Shown: positions 1-9,016 of the stretch, one piece after another
Layout: each line of letters starts with the position of its first letter
Position numbering within the stretch: the stretch's first letter is position 1
DNA from: Caulobacter vibrioides
GTDB lineage: Bacteria; Pseudomonadota; Alphaproteobacteria; Caulobacterales; Caulobacteraceae
DNA: 64,000 nucleotides
Direction: 5' to 3'
NCBI RefSeq assembly: GCF_002310375.3
Contig: NZ_CP023315.3
Span: forward strand, 3,782,001-3,846,000
Notes under the pieces: generated by a model
What the model saw: only the letters and a program-made list of their open reading frames with translations
Database searches by the model: none
What the model was told of the DNA's origin: nothing
Made by a program: the position numbers and the translations under genes

Positions 1-556
1 GGATGGCGGCCGGATCACCGGTTCCCGCCAGGGCCTCGATGGCCGGTCTGGCGTCGCCGCCCTCGTCGCAGAAGACAAGGCGCCGCGCCGGGTCCCAGCC
101 GTCGAGGATCTTGTCCAGCTTTTCCGGGTCGGCGACCTCGGGCACATCCAGGCGGCCGGTCTGCTCGGCGGCCTCCATGGCGATGGCGTCCAGGCGCCCC
201 AGCTTGACGAAATCGACATTCGTCCGTCGCGTGATGGTCAGGCGCACCCGGCGCGCGCCCAGCTCTGCGGCCTTCTCGACGATGGTCTCGACCCGGCCGC
301 GCTTGACCATGGCGACGATCAAATCAAGGTCCGGGCCGAGCGTCATCGGCCGCGTCTGTTCCTCGGCCTTCAGCAGACAGCCGCGCTTGGTGGCCTCCAC
401 GAGGGTGGCGCGCCACTCGCCGTCGCGGCCGTTGAACAGCAGAAGCTCGGCGCCGACGGCCAGGCGCATCACCGAGGTCAGGTAGCGCGACTGGTCGACG
501 GTCGGAACGACGCCGGCCCCGGCGGACAGATCATTGGGAACGAAAAGGCGGATCAT
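1..556 (-). CDS. rsmE: 16S rRNA m3U1498 methyltransferase RsmE (3' part missing)
   Basis: Reverse-strand frame open from an ATG at 556 to the window edge, 185 codons visible of the usual 240-250. It begins MIRLFVPNDL, followed by a PUA-like N-terminal region and then the SPOUT part with LIVAMVKRGRVETIVEKAAE and AMEAAEQTGR, all characteristic of RsmE. The enzyme methylates N3 of U1498 in 16S rRNA in assembled 30S subunits. The C-terminal knot with the SAM-binding loop lies outside the window. It is divergent from the PPK2 gene, 46 bp away. Confidence 0.9.
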   Translation of the reverse strand, partial: MIRLFVPNDLSAGAGVVPTVDQSRYLTSVMRLAVGAELLLFNGRDGEWRATLVEATKRGCLLKAEEQTRPMTLGPDLDLIVAMVKRGRVETIVEKAAELGARRVRLTITRRTNVDFVKLGRLDAIAMEAAEQTGRLDVPEVADPEKLDKILDGWDPARRLVFCDEGGDARPAIEALAGTGDPAAI

Positions 557-602
557 TTCGTCCTTCTAGCCTAACCAACACGCTCGGGGGTAGGCTCGGC
601 AG

Positions 603-1364
603 ATGAGCAAGCCACACGACTACGACGTCGAACTGGTCCACCTGCAGCTGGCGCTGATCACCCTGCAGAAAAAGGCCATCAAGGACGGCGACAAAATCCT
701 CGTGGTGTTCGAGGGCCGCGACGCCGCCGGCAAGGACGGCGTGATCGCACGGATCACCGAGCACCTGTCCCGGCGCGCCACCACGGTCGTGGCCCTGCCC
801 AAGCCCACCGACCGCGAGCGCAGCGAGTGGTACCTCCAGCGCTATGTCGACTGGCTACCGGCCTGCGGCGAGGCGGTGCTGTTCAACCGCTCCTGGTACA
901 ATCGCGCCGGCGTCGAGCGGGTGATGGATTTTTCGACGCCGCAGCAGCAGGAGCAGTTCCTGCGCGACGTCCCGGCCTTCGAGCGCATGCTGGTCGAGAA
1001 CGGCCTGCGCTACGTGAAGTTCTGGCTCGACATCAGCCGCGACGAGCAGGCCAAGCGCCTGAAGGCCCGTCGCGAAGACCCGTTGAAGGCCTTCAAGACC
1101 AGCGATCTCGACAAGGTCGCCGAGGAGAAGTGGGACGACTACACCGCCGCCCGCGACGACATGCTGCTGCGCACCCACAGCGACATCGCGCCCTGGATCT
1201 GCGTCCGCGCCGACCACAAGAAGGCCGCGCGGCTCAATGTCATCCGCTGGCTGCTGCACGCCGCCGGCGACAAGAAGACCCTCAAGGGCGTGGAGAGGCC
1301 CGATCCTGCGGTGATCTTCCCGTTCGAGCCGTCAGCGCTGGAGGACGGAAGGCTGGCGCGGTAG
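603..1364 (+). CDS. ppk2: PPK2-family polyphosphate kinase
   Basis: 253 aa. Transfers phosphate between polyphosphate and nucleotides. The P-loop EGRDAAGKDG lies near residues 37-46. A lid-type segment RSWYNRAGVERVM near 98-110 and the Arg/Lys-rich region KRLKARREDPLKAFK follow, which is the normal PPK2 order for a single-domain enzyme. Whether it prefers NDPs or NMPs (class I, II or III) cannot be settled from the sequence alone. It stands alone and ends against a palindromic repeat that separates it from the convergent DUF1801 gene. Confidence 0.92.
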   Translation: MSKPHDYDVELVHLQLALITLQKKAIKDGDKILVVFEGRDAAGKDGVIARITEHLSRRATTVVALPKPTDRERSEWYLQRYVDWLPACGEAVLFNRSWYNRAGVERVMDFSTPQQQEQFLRDVPAFERMLVENGLRYVKFWLDISRDEQAKRLKARREDPLKAFKTSDLDKVAEEKWDDYTAARDDMLLRTHSDIAPWICVRADHKKAARLNVIRWLLHAAGDKKTLKGVERPDPAVIFPFEPSALEDGRLAR

Positions 1365-1366
1365 CT

Positions 1367-1500
1367 GCGCCCCCTCCGTCACGTCGCCTATCGGCGCCGC
1401 GCCACCTCCCCCGCGATGCGGGTGAGGAGTAGAGGGCCACCCTCCTGCCCCGCTTGCGGGGGAGGTGGCGCGCGGCGCAGCCGCGCGACGGAGGGGGCGC
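1367..1500. repeat. Nested palindromic intergenic repeat, copy 1
   Basis: Starts 2 bp after the ppk2 stop and fills the gap to the DUF1801 gene. Outer arms of 14 bp match perfectly as inverted repeats (1367-1380 and 1487-1500); inner 12-bp arms are 1401-1412 and 1458-1469. The left 63 bp (1367-1429) recur at 40758-40820 with about eight differences, several of them compensatory within small stems. It probably folds as a bidirectional transcript end between two convergent genes. The repeat family is inferred only from the two copies in this window. Confidence 0.8.
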
Positions 1501-1502
1501 TT

Positions 1503-1886
1503 CTAGCCCCTCTTCCGCGCCTTTCGCTCCGCCGCGATCTCCGCGTTCCGGGCCACGCGATGGCGGACGATGTCCTCGACCAGCCCCGGCGGCAGTGGCT
1601 TCTCCGGCTGGAACCGGATCGTGCCCTTGGCGGTCTCAAAGCCCGTCAGCCGGTCGGCGAAGACCTCCACCACCGCGCCCGGATAGAAGGCGCAGTGCTT
1701 CGCCGCCGCGCCGAAGTGGACGAGATTGCCGTTCAGCTTGAAGGTCGGCAGGCCATAGCTGATCGCCTCAACCGCCTCCGGGGCGGCTGCGCGGATCTGA
1801 CCGCGAAGAACCTCCAGCGCCGCACGCTGATCGGCGGGCAGCCTGGCGAGGTAGTCGTCCACGGACGCGGCGGGGGGCTTCATCAT
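1503..1886 (-). CDS. DUF1801 (YdhG-like) domain protein
   Basis: 127 aa. It begins with the DUF1801 hallmarks DDYLARLPADQRAALEVLR, then EAISYGLPTFKLNG and HCAFYPG, and ends in a basic tail (RNAEIAAERKARKRG). The family adopts a small alpha/beta fold; some members are called iron-chaperone-like, but no biochemical role is firm. Two consecutive ATG codons (1886 and 1883) are possible starts. It lies tail-to-tail with ppk2 across the palindromic repeat and is followed upstream by the S10 peptidase on the same strand. Confidence 0.8.
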   Translation of the reverse strand: MMKPPAASVDDYLARLPADQRAALEVLRGQIRAAAPEAVEAISYGLPTFKLNGNLVHFGAAAKHCAFYPGAVVEVFADRLTGFETAKGTIRFQPEKPLPPGLVEDIVRHRVARNAEIAAERKARKRG

Positions 1887-1950
1887 CGGATGGTCCTCGA
1901 TCGATCATGCCAAGGACGTTGCACGAGCGCCCCCGCCGACACCGCCTCGA

Positions 1951-3465
1951 CTATTTCGCCCCATACAGCGCCATGACGTCCTTGCGGAACGCAGCCCCGC
2001 TGTCGGGGCGGCTGTAGAACATGTGGCCACCCGCATAGTTGGACAGGGTCACGCGGCCTTGGGCCGTGGCCGGCATCGCATCGACGATCAGGCGCGAGGC
2101 GAAGAACGGGCACGACAGGTCGTTGTAGCCGTGGACGATCAGCACCTTCAGCTTGGGATCGACCGAGACGATCTTGCGCAGGTCGGTGACCGACTCGGTG
2201 TCTGCGCCGCGACCGCGATCCCACAGGCCGTTGACCTTGTAAGACAGCGCCTCATAGCGGGCCTCGGGCTTCCAGCCGACAACGCGGGTCGTGAAGTCCA
2301 CGATCGCGCTGGTGGTCGGGGCGATGATCGCGTCCAGGATCGGGTCATTGACCTCCTGCTCCGGCGCGAACGGGAAGGGGTCCAGCGAGGTGACGTTGCT
2401 GTCGTAGCGGCTGCCCAGGCGCCCCTTGTCGCGGAACGCCTCGCGCAGGAACGACTGGGTTTCCAGGCGACCACCGGCGCGGCGGACATAGGTCGGATCA
2501 AGCCCCGTCATGGCCGAGACCTTGGCCGTCAGGCGGTCCAGGGCGGCGGGGTCCGCGCCCTTCATCAGGTCGACCATGTATTCGCCGCGCGTATAATCCT
2601 CGACCGCCTTGATGCTCTCAGGCGTCAGCTTGCCGTCGCGCTCCAGCTTGGCGGCCGTGATCGACGGAAGGGTCCACATGGCCGGCAGCGGCGAGATTTC
2701 CTGCGAGACGCGGCCGGCGCTGGTCAGCAGCGGCGAGACCAGCACCACGCCTTTGACGGCCACGCCCAGGTCGGTCTGCAGGGTGTAGGCCAGGCGCGGC
2801 CCGCGGAAGCCGCCGTAGCTCTCGCCCACCAGGTATTTCGGCGCGGCCAGTCGATCGGTCTTGACCAGATAGTCGAAGACGATCCGCGACAGGTAATCGA
2901 TGTCCTGCTTGACGCCGAAGAAGCGCTTCTTGGCCTCGTCCTCAGGGATCAGCGAACGCGAGAAGCCGGTGCCGACCGGGTCGATGAACACCAGATCGGT
3001 GAAGTCCAGCCACGAGGCGGGATTGTCGTCCAGCTTGCTGAAGTCCGACGGGCTGTCGCCCTCGGCGCCGAACTGCACGCGCTTAGGGCCCAGGGCGAAG
3101 TTCAGATAGACGCTGGCCGCGCCCGGACCGCCGTTGAAGGCGAAGGTGATCGGACGCTTGGGATCGCGCGGTCCGTCCAGGGTGTAGGCGGTATAGACCA
3201 CCTCGGCGATCTTCTTGCCCTTCTCGTCGCGCACCGGCATGGCGCCGACGGTGGCGGTGTAGGCCAGGGTCTTGCCGGCCAGGACAGTCGACTGCTTGAC
3301 CGACTTCTCACCGGGGAACGCCGGCAGGTCCAGGCCCGACTTTTCGGCGGCGGGCTTGTCGCCGCCCTTGTCCTGGGCGAACGCCGACGGAGCGAACACG
3401 CCCGGACCCGACAGGGCCGCCACGGCGACCAGGGCCAGCAGGCCCGCTCGGAAAGACTGTTTCAT
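1951..3465 (-). CDS. Secreted S10-family serine carboxypeptidase
   Basis: 504 aa with a Sec signal peptide ending around AFA-QD (residue 31). Catalytic elements of clan SC family S10 are present: the oxyanion segment FNGGPGAASVYLNF, the nucleophile in LVGESYGGFRG, the Asp region HGYNDLSCPF and the His in YAGGHMFYSR near the C-terminus. It would trim C-terminal residues from peptides in the periplasm or outside the cell. The ATG at 3465 follows a good ribosome site (AGTGGAGGGG). The gene stands alone, divergent from the DUF4153 gene. Confidence 0.88.
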   Translation of the reverse strand: MKQSFRAGLLALVAVAALSGPGVFAPSAFAQDKGGDKPAAEKSGLDLPAFPGEKSVKQSTVLAGKTLAYTATVGAMPVRDEKGKKIAEVVYTAYTLDGPRDPKRPITFAFNGGPGAASVYLNFALGPKRVQFGAEGDSPSDFSKLDDNPASWLDFTDLVFIDPVGTGFSRSLIPEDEAKKRFFGVKQDIDYLSRIVFDYLVKTDRLAAPKYLVGESYGGFRGPRLAYTLQTDLGVAVKGVVLVSPLLTSAGRVSQEISPLPAMWTLPSITAAKLERDGKLTPESIKAVEDYTRGEYMVDLMKGADPAALDRLTAKVSAMTGLDPTYVRRAGGRLETQSFLREAFRDKGRLGSRYDSNVTSLDPFPFAPEQEVNDPILDAIIAPTTSAIVDFTTRVVGWKPEARYEALSYKVNGLWDRGRGADTESVTDLRKIVSVDPKLKVLIVHGYNDLSCPFFASRLIVDAMPATAQGRVTLSNYAGGHMFYSRPDSGAAFRKDVMALYGAK

Positions 3466-3565
3466 CGATACCCCTCCACTGACGGCGAAATTGCTAGGCC
3501 AAGGCGCGTGGCTTCACAACCTTGAGCCAACGTGATGGTGTGGCCGCGAACGGGAGGACTTCGCC

Positions 3566-5314
3566 ATGGACGCCACGCGGTCGCGCGACGCCGCCATTCT
3601 TCGCCTGGCCATCGGCCTGGCTCAGGGAATTGCGCTGTTCCTGCTGCAGAAGGCCGACGAGTCGAAGGCCTGGCCCGCGGCACAGCCGATGCTGTACGCG
3701 CCGCTGCTGGTCTGCGTGCTGATGATCCCGCTGCTGCCCTTGGCGGCGCTGTCGGCGATGCGTCGACGGAGCCTGCTGGCCTGGTGCGCGGTCGCCACCG
3801 CCGTCACGGCGATCCTGGCCGTCCACGCCGCCTGGGTCGGGGCCGCCCCTGACCGGATCGGGGCCGGGCCGCTGTCGCCACCGTTGTTCCTGGCGACCGC
3901 GGTGATGCTGTTCATCGCCCACCATCTCGTCCAGCCCGCCGACGCGGCCGGCAAGCCCGTCGCGCCCTATACGGACTATTTCGACCTGACCTGGACCAAC
4001 GGCGTGCGGCTGGCGCTGTCGCTGGCCTTCACCGGCGCCTTCTGGCTGCTGCTGTTCCTGGCCGCCGCCCTGTTCAAGCTGATCGGGATCGAGGCCATCG
4101 GCAAGCTGATCGGCGAGACCGCCTTCGCCTTCCCGGCCACCGGCCTGATGTTCGCCGCCGCCGTCCACATGGCCGTGCAACTGACCGAGGCGCGCGCGGG
4201 CCTGGTGCGCGGCGCCCTGACCGTGGGCCTGACCCTTCTGACCTGGCTGCTGCCGCTGATGGTGCTGATCGGCGGCGGCTTCCTGGCCACCCTGCCCTTC
4301 ACGGGCCTGGCGCCGCTGTGGGGCACCAAGGCCGCCACGGCCCTGCTTCTAGCCGCCGCCGCCGCGCTGATCCTGCTGATCAACGCCGCCTACCAGGACG
4401 GCGAAGAGCCGCCGCACCTGATCCCCCGGCTCGCGGCGCGGATCGCGGGCCTCTTGCTGATCCCGATCGTGATCCTGGCCGGCTACGCCCTGTGGCTGCG
4501 GATCGACCAATACGGCCTGACGCCCGAGCGCGTGTTCGCCGGCGTCTTCCTGCTGGTCGCCATCGGCTTCACGATCGGCTACGCGCTCGCCGCCGTGAAG
4601 CCTGGTCCCTGGATGAAGCCCCTGGAGCGGACCAATCCGCTGATGGCCGCCGTGTGCGTGCTGCTGCTGATCGCCCTGTTCACCCCGATCGCCGATCCGG
4701 CGCGGCTATCGGTGGCGAGCCAGGTGAAGCGGCTGGAGAGCGGCAAGGTGGCGCCAGACAAGTTCGACTACGCCTTCCTGCGCTTCGACGCCGGGCGCTA
4801 TGGCCGTGACGCGCTGGACCGCCTCAAGACGCATCCTGACGCGAAGGTCGCCAAGCTCGCCCGCGAAGCCGCCGCCAGCACCGAGAAGCGCTCTCCGGCC
4901 GGCGAAGCGCGGCCGAACTTCAAGGCCATGGCCGTCTATCCGGCGGGCAAGGCGCTACCCCAGAGCTTCATCGAGCAGGATTGGTCCACGCCCTCGGGCT
5001 CCAACTGCACCTTCACGGCCATGCAGTGCCCGGCGCTGGTCACCGATGTGGACGCCGACGGCAAGGACGAGGTTCTGCTGGCCGAAGGCGACCGGCTGAA
5101 GGTCTTCTCCGAAGGCGCGGACCGCGTCTGGGCCCTGACCGCGATCGCTGCGGCGGGCTGCGAGAGCTACGACCTGGAGGCCTGGATGAAAGCCGGCGCG
5201 CCCAGCCTGAGCGAACCGGTCGCCCGCCGCGATCTCATCCTGGGCGGCCGGCGCCTGGCGCTGCAGCCGGCAAGCAAGGACTGCCAGGTCAGCGTTACGC
5301 CACCCCCGCGCTGA
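3566..5314 (+). CDS. DUF4153 multi-pass membrane protein
   Basis: 582 aa with about 11 hydrophobic segments in the first 390 residues, matching the layout of DUF4153 proteins, for example YTDYFDLTWTNGVRLALSLAF after a variable first third. The C-terminal 190 residues form a soluble domain with DTRYG-like and SNCTFTAMQCPAL segments, probably periplasmic or cytoplasmic, and related to the C-terminal regions found in some DUF4153 members. No function is established. The stop overlaps the end of the convergent ABC transporter by 20 bp. Confidence 0.75.
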   Translation: MDATRSRDAAILRLAIGLAQGIALFLLQKADESKAWPAAQPMLYAPLLVCVLMIPLLPLAALSAMRRRSLLAWCAVATAVTAILAVHAAWVGAAPDRIGAGPLSPPLFLATAVMLFIAHHLVQPADAAGKPVAPYTDYFDLTWTNGVRLALSLAFTGAFWLLLFLAAALFKLIGIEAIGKLIGETAFAFPATGLMFAAAVHMAVQLTEARAGLVRGALTVGLTLLTWLLPLMVLIGGGFLATLPFTGLAPLWGTKAATALLLAAAAALILLINAAYQDGEEPPHLIPRLAARIAGLLLIPIVILAGYALWLRIDQYGLTPERVFAGVFLLVAIGFTIGYALAAVKPGPWMKPLERTNPLMAAVCVLLLIALFTPIADPARLSVASQVKRLESGKVAPDKFDYAFLRFDAGRYGRDALDRLKTHPDAKVAKLAREAAASTEKRSPAGEARPNFKAMAVYPAGKALPQSFIEQDWSTPSGSNCTFTAMQCPALVTDVDADGKDEVLLAEGDRLKVFSEGADRVWALTAIAAAGCESYDLEAWMKAGAPSLSEPVARRDLILGGRRLALQPASKDCQVSVTPPPR

Positions 5315-7088
5315 TCGCGTTCAGGCGGGCGTAGACCCCGCCCTTGGCGGTCAGCTCGGCGTGACGGCCTTCCTCGACGACGCGGCCGCCCTGGAACACC
5401 AGGATCCGGTCGGCGCCACGCACGGTCGACAGGCGGTGGGCGATGACGATCGTCGTGCGCCCCTCCATCAGCGCCTCGGCGGCCTCTTGGACGTGGCCTT
5501 CGGTCTCGACGTCCAGCGACGAGGTCGCCTCGTCCAGAACGAGGATCGGCGCGTCGGCCAGGAAGGCGCGGGCGATGGCCACCCGCTGGCGCTCGCCGCC
5601 CGACAGCTTGATGCCCCGCTCGCCGACCAGGGTGTCGTAGCCCTTGGGTAGGCGCAGTATGAACTCGTGGGCGCGAGCCTTGATGGCGGCGTCCTCGACC
5701 TCTTCGCGGGTGGCGTCCGGCTTGCCGTAGGCGATGTTCTCAAACAGCGTGCGGTGGAACAGGGCCGGGTCCTGCGGCACCACCGCGATGGCGCGGCGCA
5801 AGCTGGCCTGCTTCACCGTCGAGACGTCCTGGCCGTCGATGACCACCGCCCCGTCCTGCAGGTCGTGCAGGCGCTGGATCAGCTTGACGAAGGTCGACTT
5901 GCCCGAGCCCGTCGGCCCGACCAGGGCCACCCGCTCGCCGGGGGCGATCTTCAGGCTGAACCGATCGTACAGCGGCGCGCCGGCGGCCTTGTAGCGGAAG
6001 GTGACGTCCTGGAATTCGATCGCGCCAGGGCCCGGCTGGAAGTCCGGCGCATGGGGGTCGTCGGCGATCTGCGGCGCCAGGCGGGTCCAGGCGGCGACGT
6101 CCTCGGTGTCATCCAGACCCTTCTGCAGCATTCGGATGTTTTCGCCGAGGTTCCGCAAATATCCGCTCATCAGCATGAAGGCGGTGATCGCGAAGGCCAC
6201 ATCGCCGGGCGTGGCCGTGCCCTGCGCCCAGCCCCAGACCATGGCCCCGGTCAGGCCGGCCTGCAGGACGACCAGCAGCAGGTTCTGGCCCAGCCACACG
6301 TCGGTGAAGCGGCTCCAGGTGACCATCACCGCGTCGCGCCACTGCGCCGTGACCTTGGCCAGCCGCTCAGCCTCGCGCGTCTCGGCGCCGAAGCTCTTCA
6401 CGGTCGGGTTAGAGGTCACCGCGTCGGCCAGGGCCCCGCCGATCTTGGAGTCCAGCGCGTTGGACTTGAGGTTCGACGGCCGCACATAGCGCTCGGTGAT
6501 GACGAGGTTCACCGTCAGATAGGCCGCCACCACGACCAGCGAGATGATGCCCGCCAGCGGCTGGCGCACCAGCATGGCGATGGAGAGACCGATCAGCACG
6601 ATCACGCCCGGCCCCAGCCAGATGGTCACCGCGTCGGTGACGCTGTCATAGCCCCACATGGCGCGGGTCAGCTTGCGCACGGTCGCGCCGGCGAAGCTGT
6701 CGGCGTGCCAGTCCGACGAGAAGGCCTGCACCTTGGCGAAGCTCTCGTTGGTCATCTCCTCCATGTTCCGGGCCGCCAGGGGGATCCAGAACCGGTGGGC
6801 GATGTTGCGCACCACCGCGAAGGCGAAATAGACGCCGACAAAGATCGCCAGCGCCGACCAGGCCTGCGCATCGCCGCGCGGCTTGGTGGCCACGGTGTCG
6901 ACGAGGTAGCCCGAGGCGTAGGGCAGCGCCAGATCGAAGGCGACGGCGACCAGGGTCAGGCCCACGCCCAGGCCGAACAGCACCGGCCGCCGCTTCCAGA
7001 ACCGGGCCACAAAGCCCAGCACCTGGCGGTTCGACAGCGCGCGCTTACGGGCGCCGGTTTCGTCTTCGTCCTCGAGCATGTCGGTCAT
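5295..7088 (-). CDS. ABC exporter, fused permease and ATPase
   Basis: 597 aa half-transporter. Residues about 30-330 hold the six-helix exporter domain; the ATPase follows, with Walker A GPTGSGKST, Q-loop, signature LSGGERQRVAIARAF, Walker B ILVLDEATSSLD and the switch His in IAHRLSTV. It should act as a homodimer in the inner membrane. The substrate is not evident; the sequence looks like the lipid/drug or multidrug (MsbA/HetC-like) exporter groups. The downstream DUF454 gene begins 33 bp away in the transcribed order and may share expression. Confidence 0.87.
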   Translation of the reverse strand: MTDMLEDEDETGARKRALSNRQVLGFVARFWKRRPVLFGLGVGLTLVAVAFDLALPYASGYLVDTVATKPRGDAQAWSALAIFVGVYFAFAVVRNIAHRFWIPLAARNMEEMTNESFAKVQAFSSDWHADSFAGATVRKLTRAMWGYDSVTDAVTIWLGPGVIVLIGLSIAMLVRQPLAGIISLVVVAAYLTVNLVITERYVRPSNLKSNALDSKIGGALADAVTSNPTVKSFGAETREAERLAKVTAQWRDAVMVTWSRFTDVWLGQNLLLVVLQAGLTGAMVWGWAQGTATPGDVAFAITAFMLMSGYLRNLGENIRMLQKGLDDTEDVAAWTRLAPQIADDPHAPDFQPGPGAIEFQDVTFRYKAAGAPLYDRFSLKIAPGERVALVGPTGSGKSTFVKLIQRLHDLQDGAVVIDGQDVSTVKQASLRRAIAVVPQDPALFHRTLFENIAYGKPDATREEVEDAAIKARAHEFILRLPKGYDTLVGERGIKLSGGERQRVAIARAFLADAPILVLDEATSSLDVETEGHVQEAAEALMEGRTTIVIAHRLSTVRGADRILVFQGGRVVEEGRHAELTAKGGVYARLNAISAGVA

Positions 7089-7120
7089 GGCGCGGGAGAT
7101 AGGGCTTTCCCGCCCGCGCG

Positions 7121-7408
7121 TCAGCCCCGCCCGCGCTTACGCCCGCCGCCAAACGGCCGCCAGCGCAGGAACCAGCGGATGGCCGGCCCCACCACGGGCA
7201 CGCGCAGCATCGGGCGCACGGCGTGGGGACGGGTCTTCAGGAAGCACAGCACCGCGCCGATCCAGAACACGGTGGTCGGCATGCCCGGCACCACCGCCCC
7301 GACCGCGCCGGTGGCCAGCAGCACCCCGCCCATCCCGTCCAGCACCCAGCGCTCGACGCGGGTGAGGCGGCGGCGGCGCGAACGGCGGTCCTGAACGGCG
7401 AAAGCCAT
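7121..7408 (-). CDS. DUF454 (YbaN-like) inner-membrane protein
   Basis: 95 aa from the ATG at 7408, which has GAGGA seven bases upstream; an in-frame extension to 7465 lacks a good start. It contains the typical DUF454 segment GVLLATGAVGAVVPGMPTTVFWIGAVLCF, a re-entrant or paired hydrophobic stretch with the GxPTTPF-like turn, and ends in a very basic tail. Function is unknown. It may be cotranscribed with the small membrane gene just upstream and with the ABC exporter downstream. Confidence 0.72.
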   Translation of the reverse strand: MAFAVQDRRSRRRRLTRVERWVLDGMGGVLLATGAVGAVVPGMPTTVFWIGAVLCFLKTRPHAVRPMLRVPVVGPAIRWFLRWRPFGGGRKRGRG

Positions 7409-7477
7409 GCGCCGATCCTCGCGCCGCGCGACCCCGCTGTCGAGCAAATTGAGAGCGGCTCGCAAGACCTGGCCCCC

Positions 7478-7735
7478 TTAAGCGAGGCTAAGGCGCGTCG
7501 GCATGGGGCCTGGGTCGCGGGTCAGACCGCGCCGGATACGCGGCCCGAACTTGGTGGCCGTGCTGAGGCGGGCGACCATCCCCACGTCTCCGGCCTTCGC
7601 AAACAGCTTGGTCGCGGCCGTCCACAGGGCCGTGGTCACCGGATGCGGCAGAACGATCCCGGCCACGCCGCCGGCCATCAGCAGGCTCCAGGCCAGGATG
7701 CGGAGCACGGCGCCGGAAAGGGGTGACAGGGTCAT
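7478..7735 (-). CDS. Small membrane protein, unknown
   Basis: 85 aa. One hydrophobic segment at residues 8-30 (AVLRILAWSLLMAGGVAGIVLPHPV) followed by a cationic C-terminus. The GAGGAG site eight bases before the ATG supports translation. The pattern VLPHPV after the membrane segment resembles the PGxP turn of the adjoining DUF454 protein, so the two may be paralogous or work together. I cannot name it. Confidence 0.6.
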   Translation of the reverse strand: MTLSPLSGAVLRILAWSLLMAGGVAGIVLPHPVTTALWTAATKLFAKAGDVGMVARLSTATKFGPRIRRGLTRDPGPMPTRLSLA

Positions 7736-7866
7736 GGCGAGAACTCCTCGGGGCTACACCAAGACCTTCGCGCCGAGGGGCGAATAAATCCAATTGATCG
7801 TTTTTCGCGGAGACATCGATCTTCCCTATGCGACGAGCGCGCCGTTCGCAGGTTAAGCCTCGCCGC

Positions 7867-8814
7867 ATGACCGCCGCCCAAAGCCCTTCTGGCGTCCTGC
7901 CCGACGCCGCCGCCACCAACTGGGTCGACCGCCATGCGCCGCAGCGCCTGCGGCCCTGGCTGAAGCTGGGCCGGTTCGACCGGCCGGTGGGGATCTGGCT
8001 TTTGATGCTGCCCGGCTGGCAGGGCATCGCCCTGGCCGCCGCCGAACAGGGCCGCTGGCCCAATCCGTTGCTGCTGCTGGCCGTGTTCGTCGGCGCGGCC
8101 CTGATGCGGGCGGCCGGCTGCGCCTTCAACGACATCGTCGACCGCGACTTCGACGCCCAGGTGGCCCGCACGGCGATGCGGCCGATCCCGGCAGGGCTGA
8201 TCAGCGTCAAACAGGCCTGGCTGTTCGTGGTCGGCTGCTGCTTGGTCAGTTTCCTGATCCTGATCTGCCTCGGCTGGATGGCGATCCTGCTGGGCGTGCT
8301 GTCGCTCGGCCTGGTGGCCGCCTATCCTTTCATGAAGCGGATCACCTGGTGGCCGCAGGCGTGGCTGGGCCTGACCTTCAACTGGGGCGCTCTTTTGGGC
8401 TACGCCGCCGCGACGGGGCATCTGTCGTGGTCGGCCGCCCTGCTCTACGCCTCGGGGATTTTCTGGACCCTGGGCTACGACACGATCTACGCGATCCAGG
8501 ACATCGAGGACGACGCCCTGGCGGGGATCAAGTCCTCGACCCGGCGCTTGGGCCAGCACGTGCAGATCGGCGTCGCCGGCTTCTATCTGGTGAGCTTCAT
8601 CCTGCTGGTGATCGCCGGCTGGATCGGGAACATCGGCCCGCTGTTCCTGCCCCTGGCGGGCCTGTTCGCCCTGCACCTGTCGCGTCAGGCCGCCGCGGTG
8701 CGGGTCGAAGACGGCCAGGGCGCGCTGAAGCTCTTCAAGTCGAACGCGCTGGCGGGCCTTCTGGTGTTCCTTGGCCTGGTGGCGGGCCTCTGGAAGCCGG
8801 GCGTCAGCTTCTAG
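7867..8814 (+). CDS. ubiA: 4-hydroxybenzoate polyprenyltransferase UbiA
   Basis: 315 aa from the ATG at 7867; the frame extends upstream to 7828 but that extension is basic and atypical. Both Asp-rich motifs of the family are present: NDIVDRDFD near residue 91 for the prenyl diphosphate Mg ions, and DIEDD near 214. Eight to nine membrane helices follow. It attaches the polyprenyl chain to 4-hydroxybenzoate in ubiquinone biosynthesis. It stands alone, followed by a palindromic repeat region. Confidence 0.93.
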   Translation: MTAAQSPSGVLPDAAATNWVDRHAPQRLRPWLKLGRFDRPVGIWLLMLPGWQGIALAAAEQGRWPNPLLLLAVFVGAALMRAAGCAFNDIVDRDFDAQVARTAMRPIPAGLISVKQAWLFVVGCCLVSFLILICLGWMAILLGVLSLGLVAAYPFMKRITWWPQAWLGLTFNWGALLGYAAATGHLSWSAALLYASGIFWTLGYDTIYAIQDIEDDALAGIKSSTRRLGQHVQIGVAGFYLVSFILLVIAGWIGNIGPLFLPLAGLFALHLSRQAAAVRVEDGQGALKLFKSNALAGLLVFLGLVAGLWKPGVSF

Positions 8815-8825
8815 CCTCAAACCCC

Positions 8826-8930
8826 TTGTCATCCCGGCCAAGCGCGAAGCGCGCAGAGCCGTGACCCAGAGGCCGCCGCACCGCCGCTCGCCCCTGGGTC
8901 CCGGATAGCCTCTGCGAGGCTTCCGGGATA
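8826..8930. repeat. TGTCATCCCGG-type intergenic repeat, copy 1
   Basis: Between ubiA and the desaturase. It starts with TTGTCATCCCGG, contains GACCCAGAGG and CCCCTGGGTCCCGG, and ends with CTTCCGGGATAAC. The opening and closing segments are complementary, so the whole can fold on itself. A shorter relative with TGTCATCCCGG and GGGACCCAGGGG sits at 48711-48757. It probably belongs to a dispersed Caulobacter intergenic family. No gene is in it. Confidence 0.6.
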
Positions 8931-8933
8931 ACA

Positions 8934-8967
8934 CACCAAATGGCGTCTGAGGCGGCTCCATTTGGTG
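8934..8967. repeat. 10-bp inverted repeat upstream of desaturase
   Basis: Arms CACCAAATGG (8934-8943) and CCATTTGGTG (8958-8967) match perfectly around a 14-base centre. The centre itself is GC-rich. It lies 50 bp before the desaturase start, so it may be an operator or a leader hairpin; it also directly abuts the preceding repeat and may be part of it. Confidence 0.5.
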
Positions 8968-9016
8968 ACGTAGGGTCACGCTGTCGAGCACAGGCGGACT
9001 GTGCGATGCTGCGCGC

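Noticed and set aside
537..561. GGAAC-N17-CGTC, like a SigT promoter before ppk2
   Set aside because: One mismatch in the -10, and GGAAC comes from the conserved FVPND codons of rsmE on the other strand.
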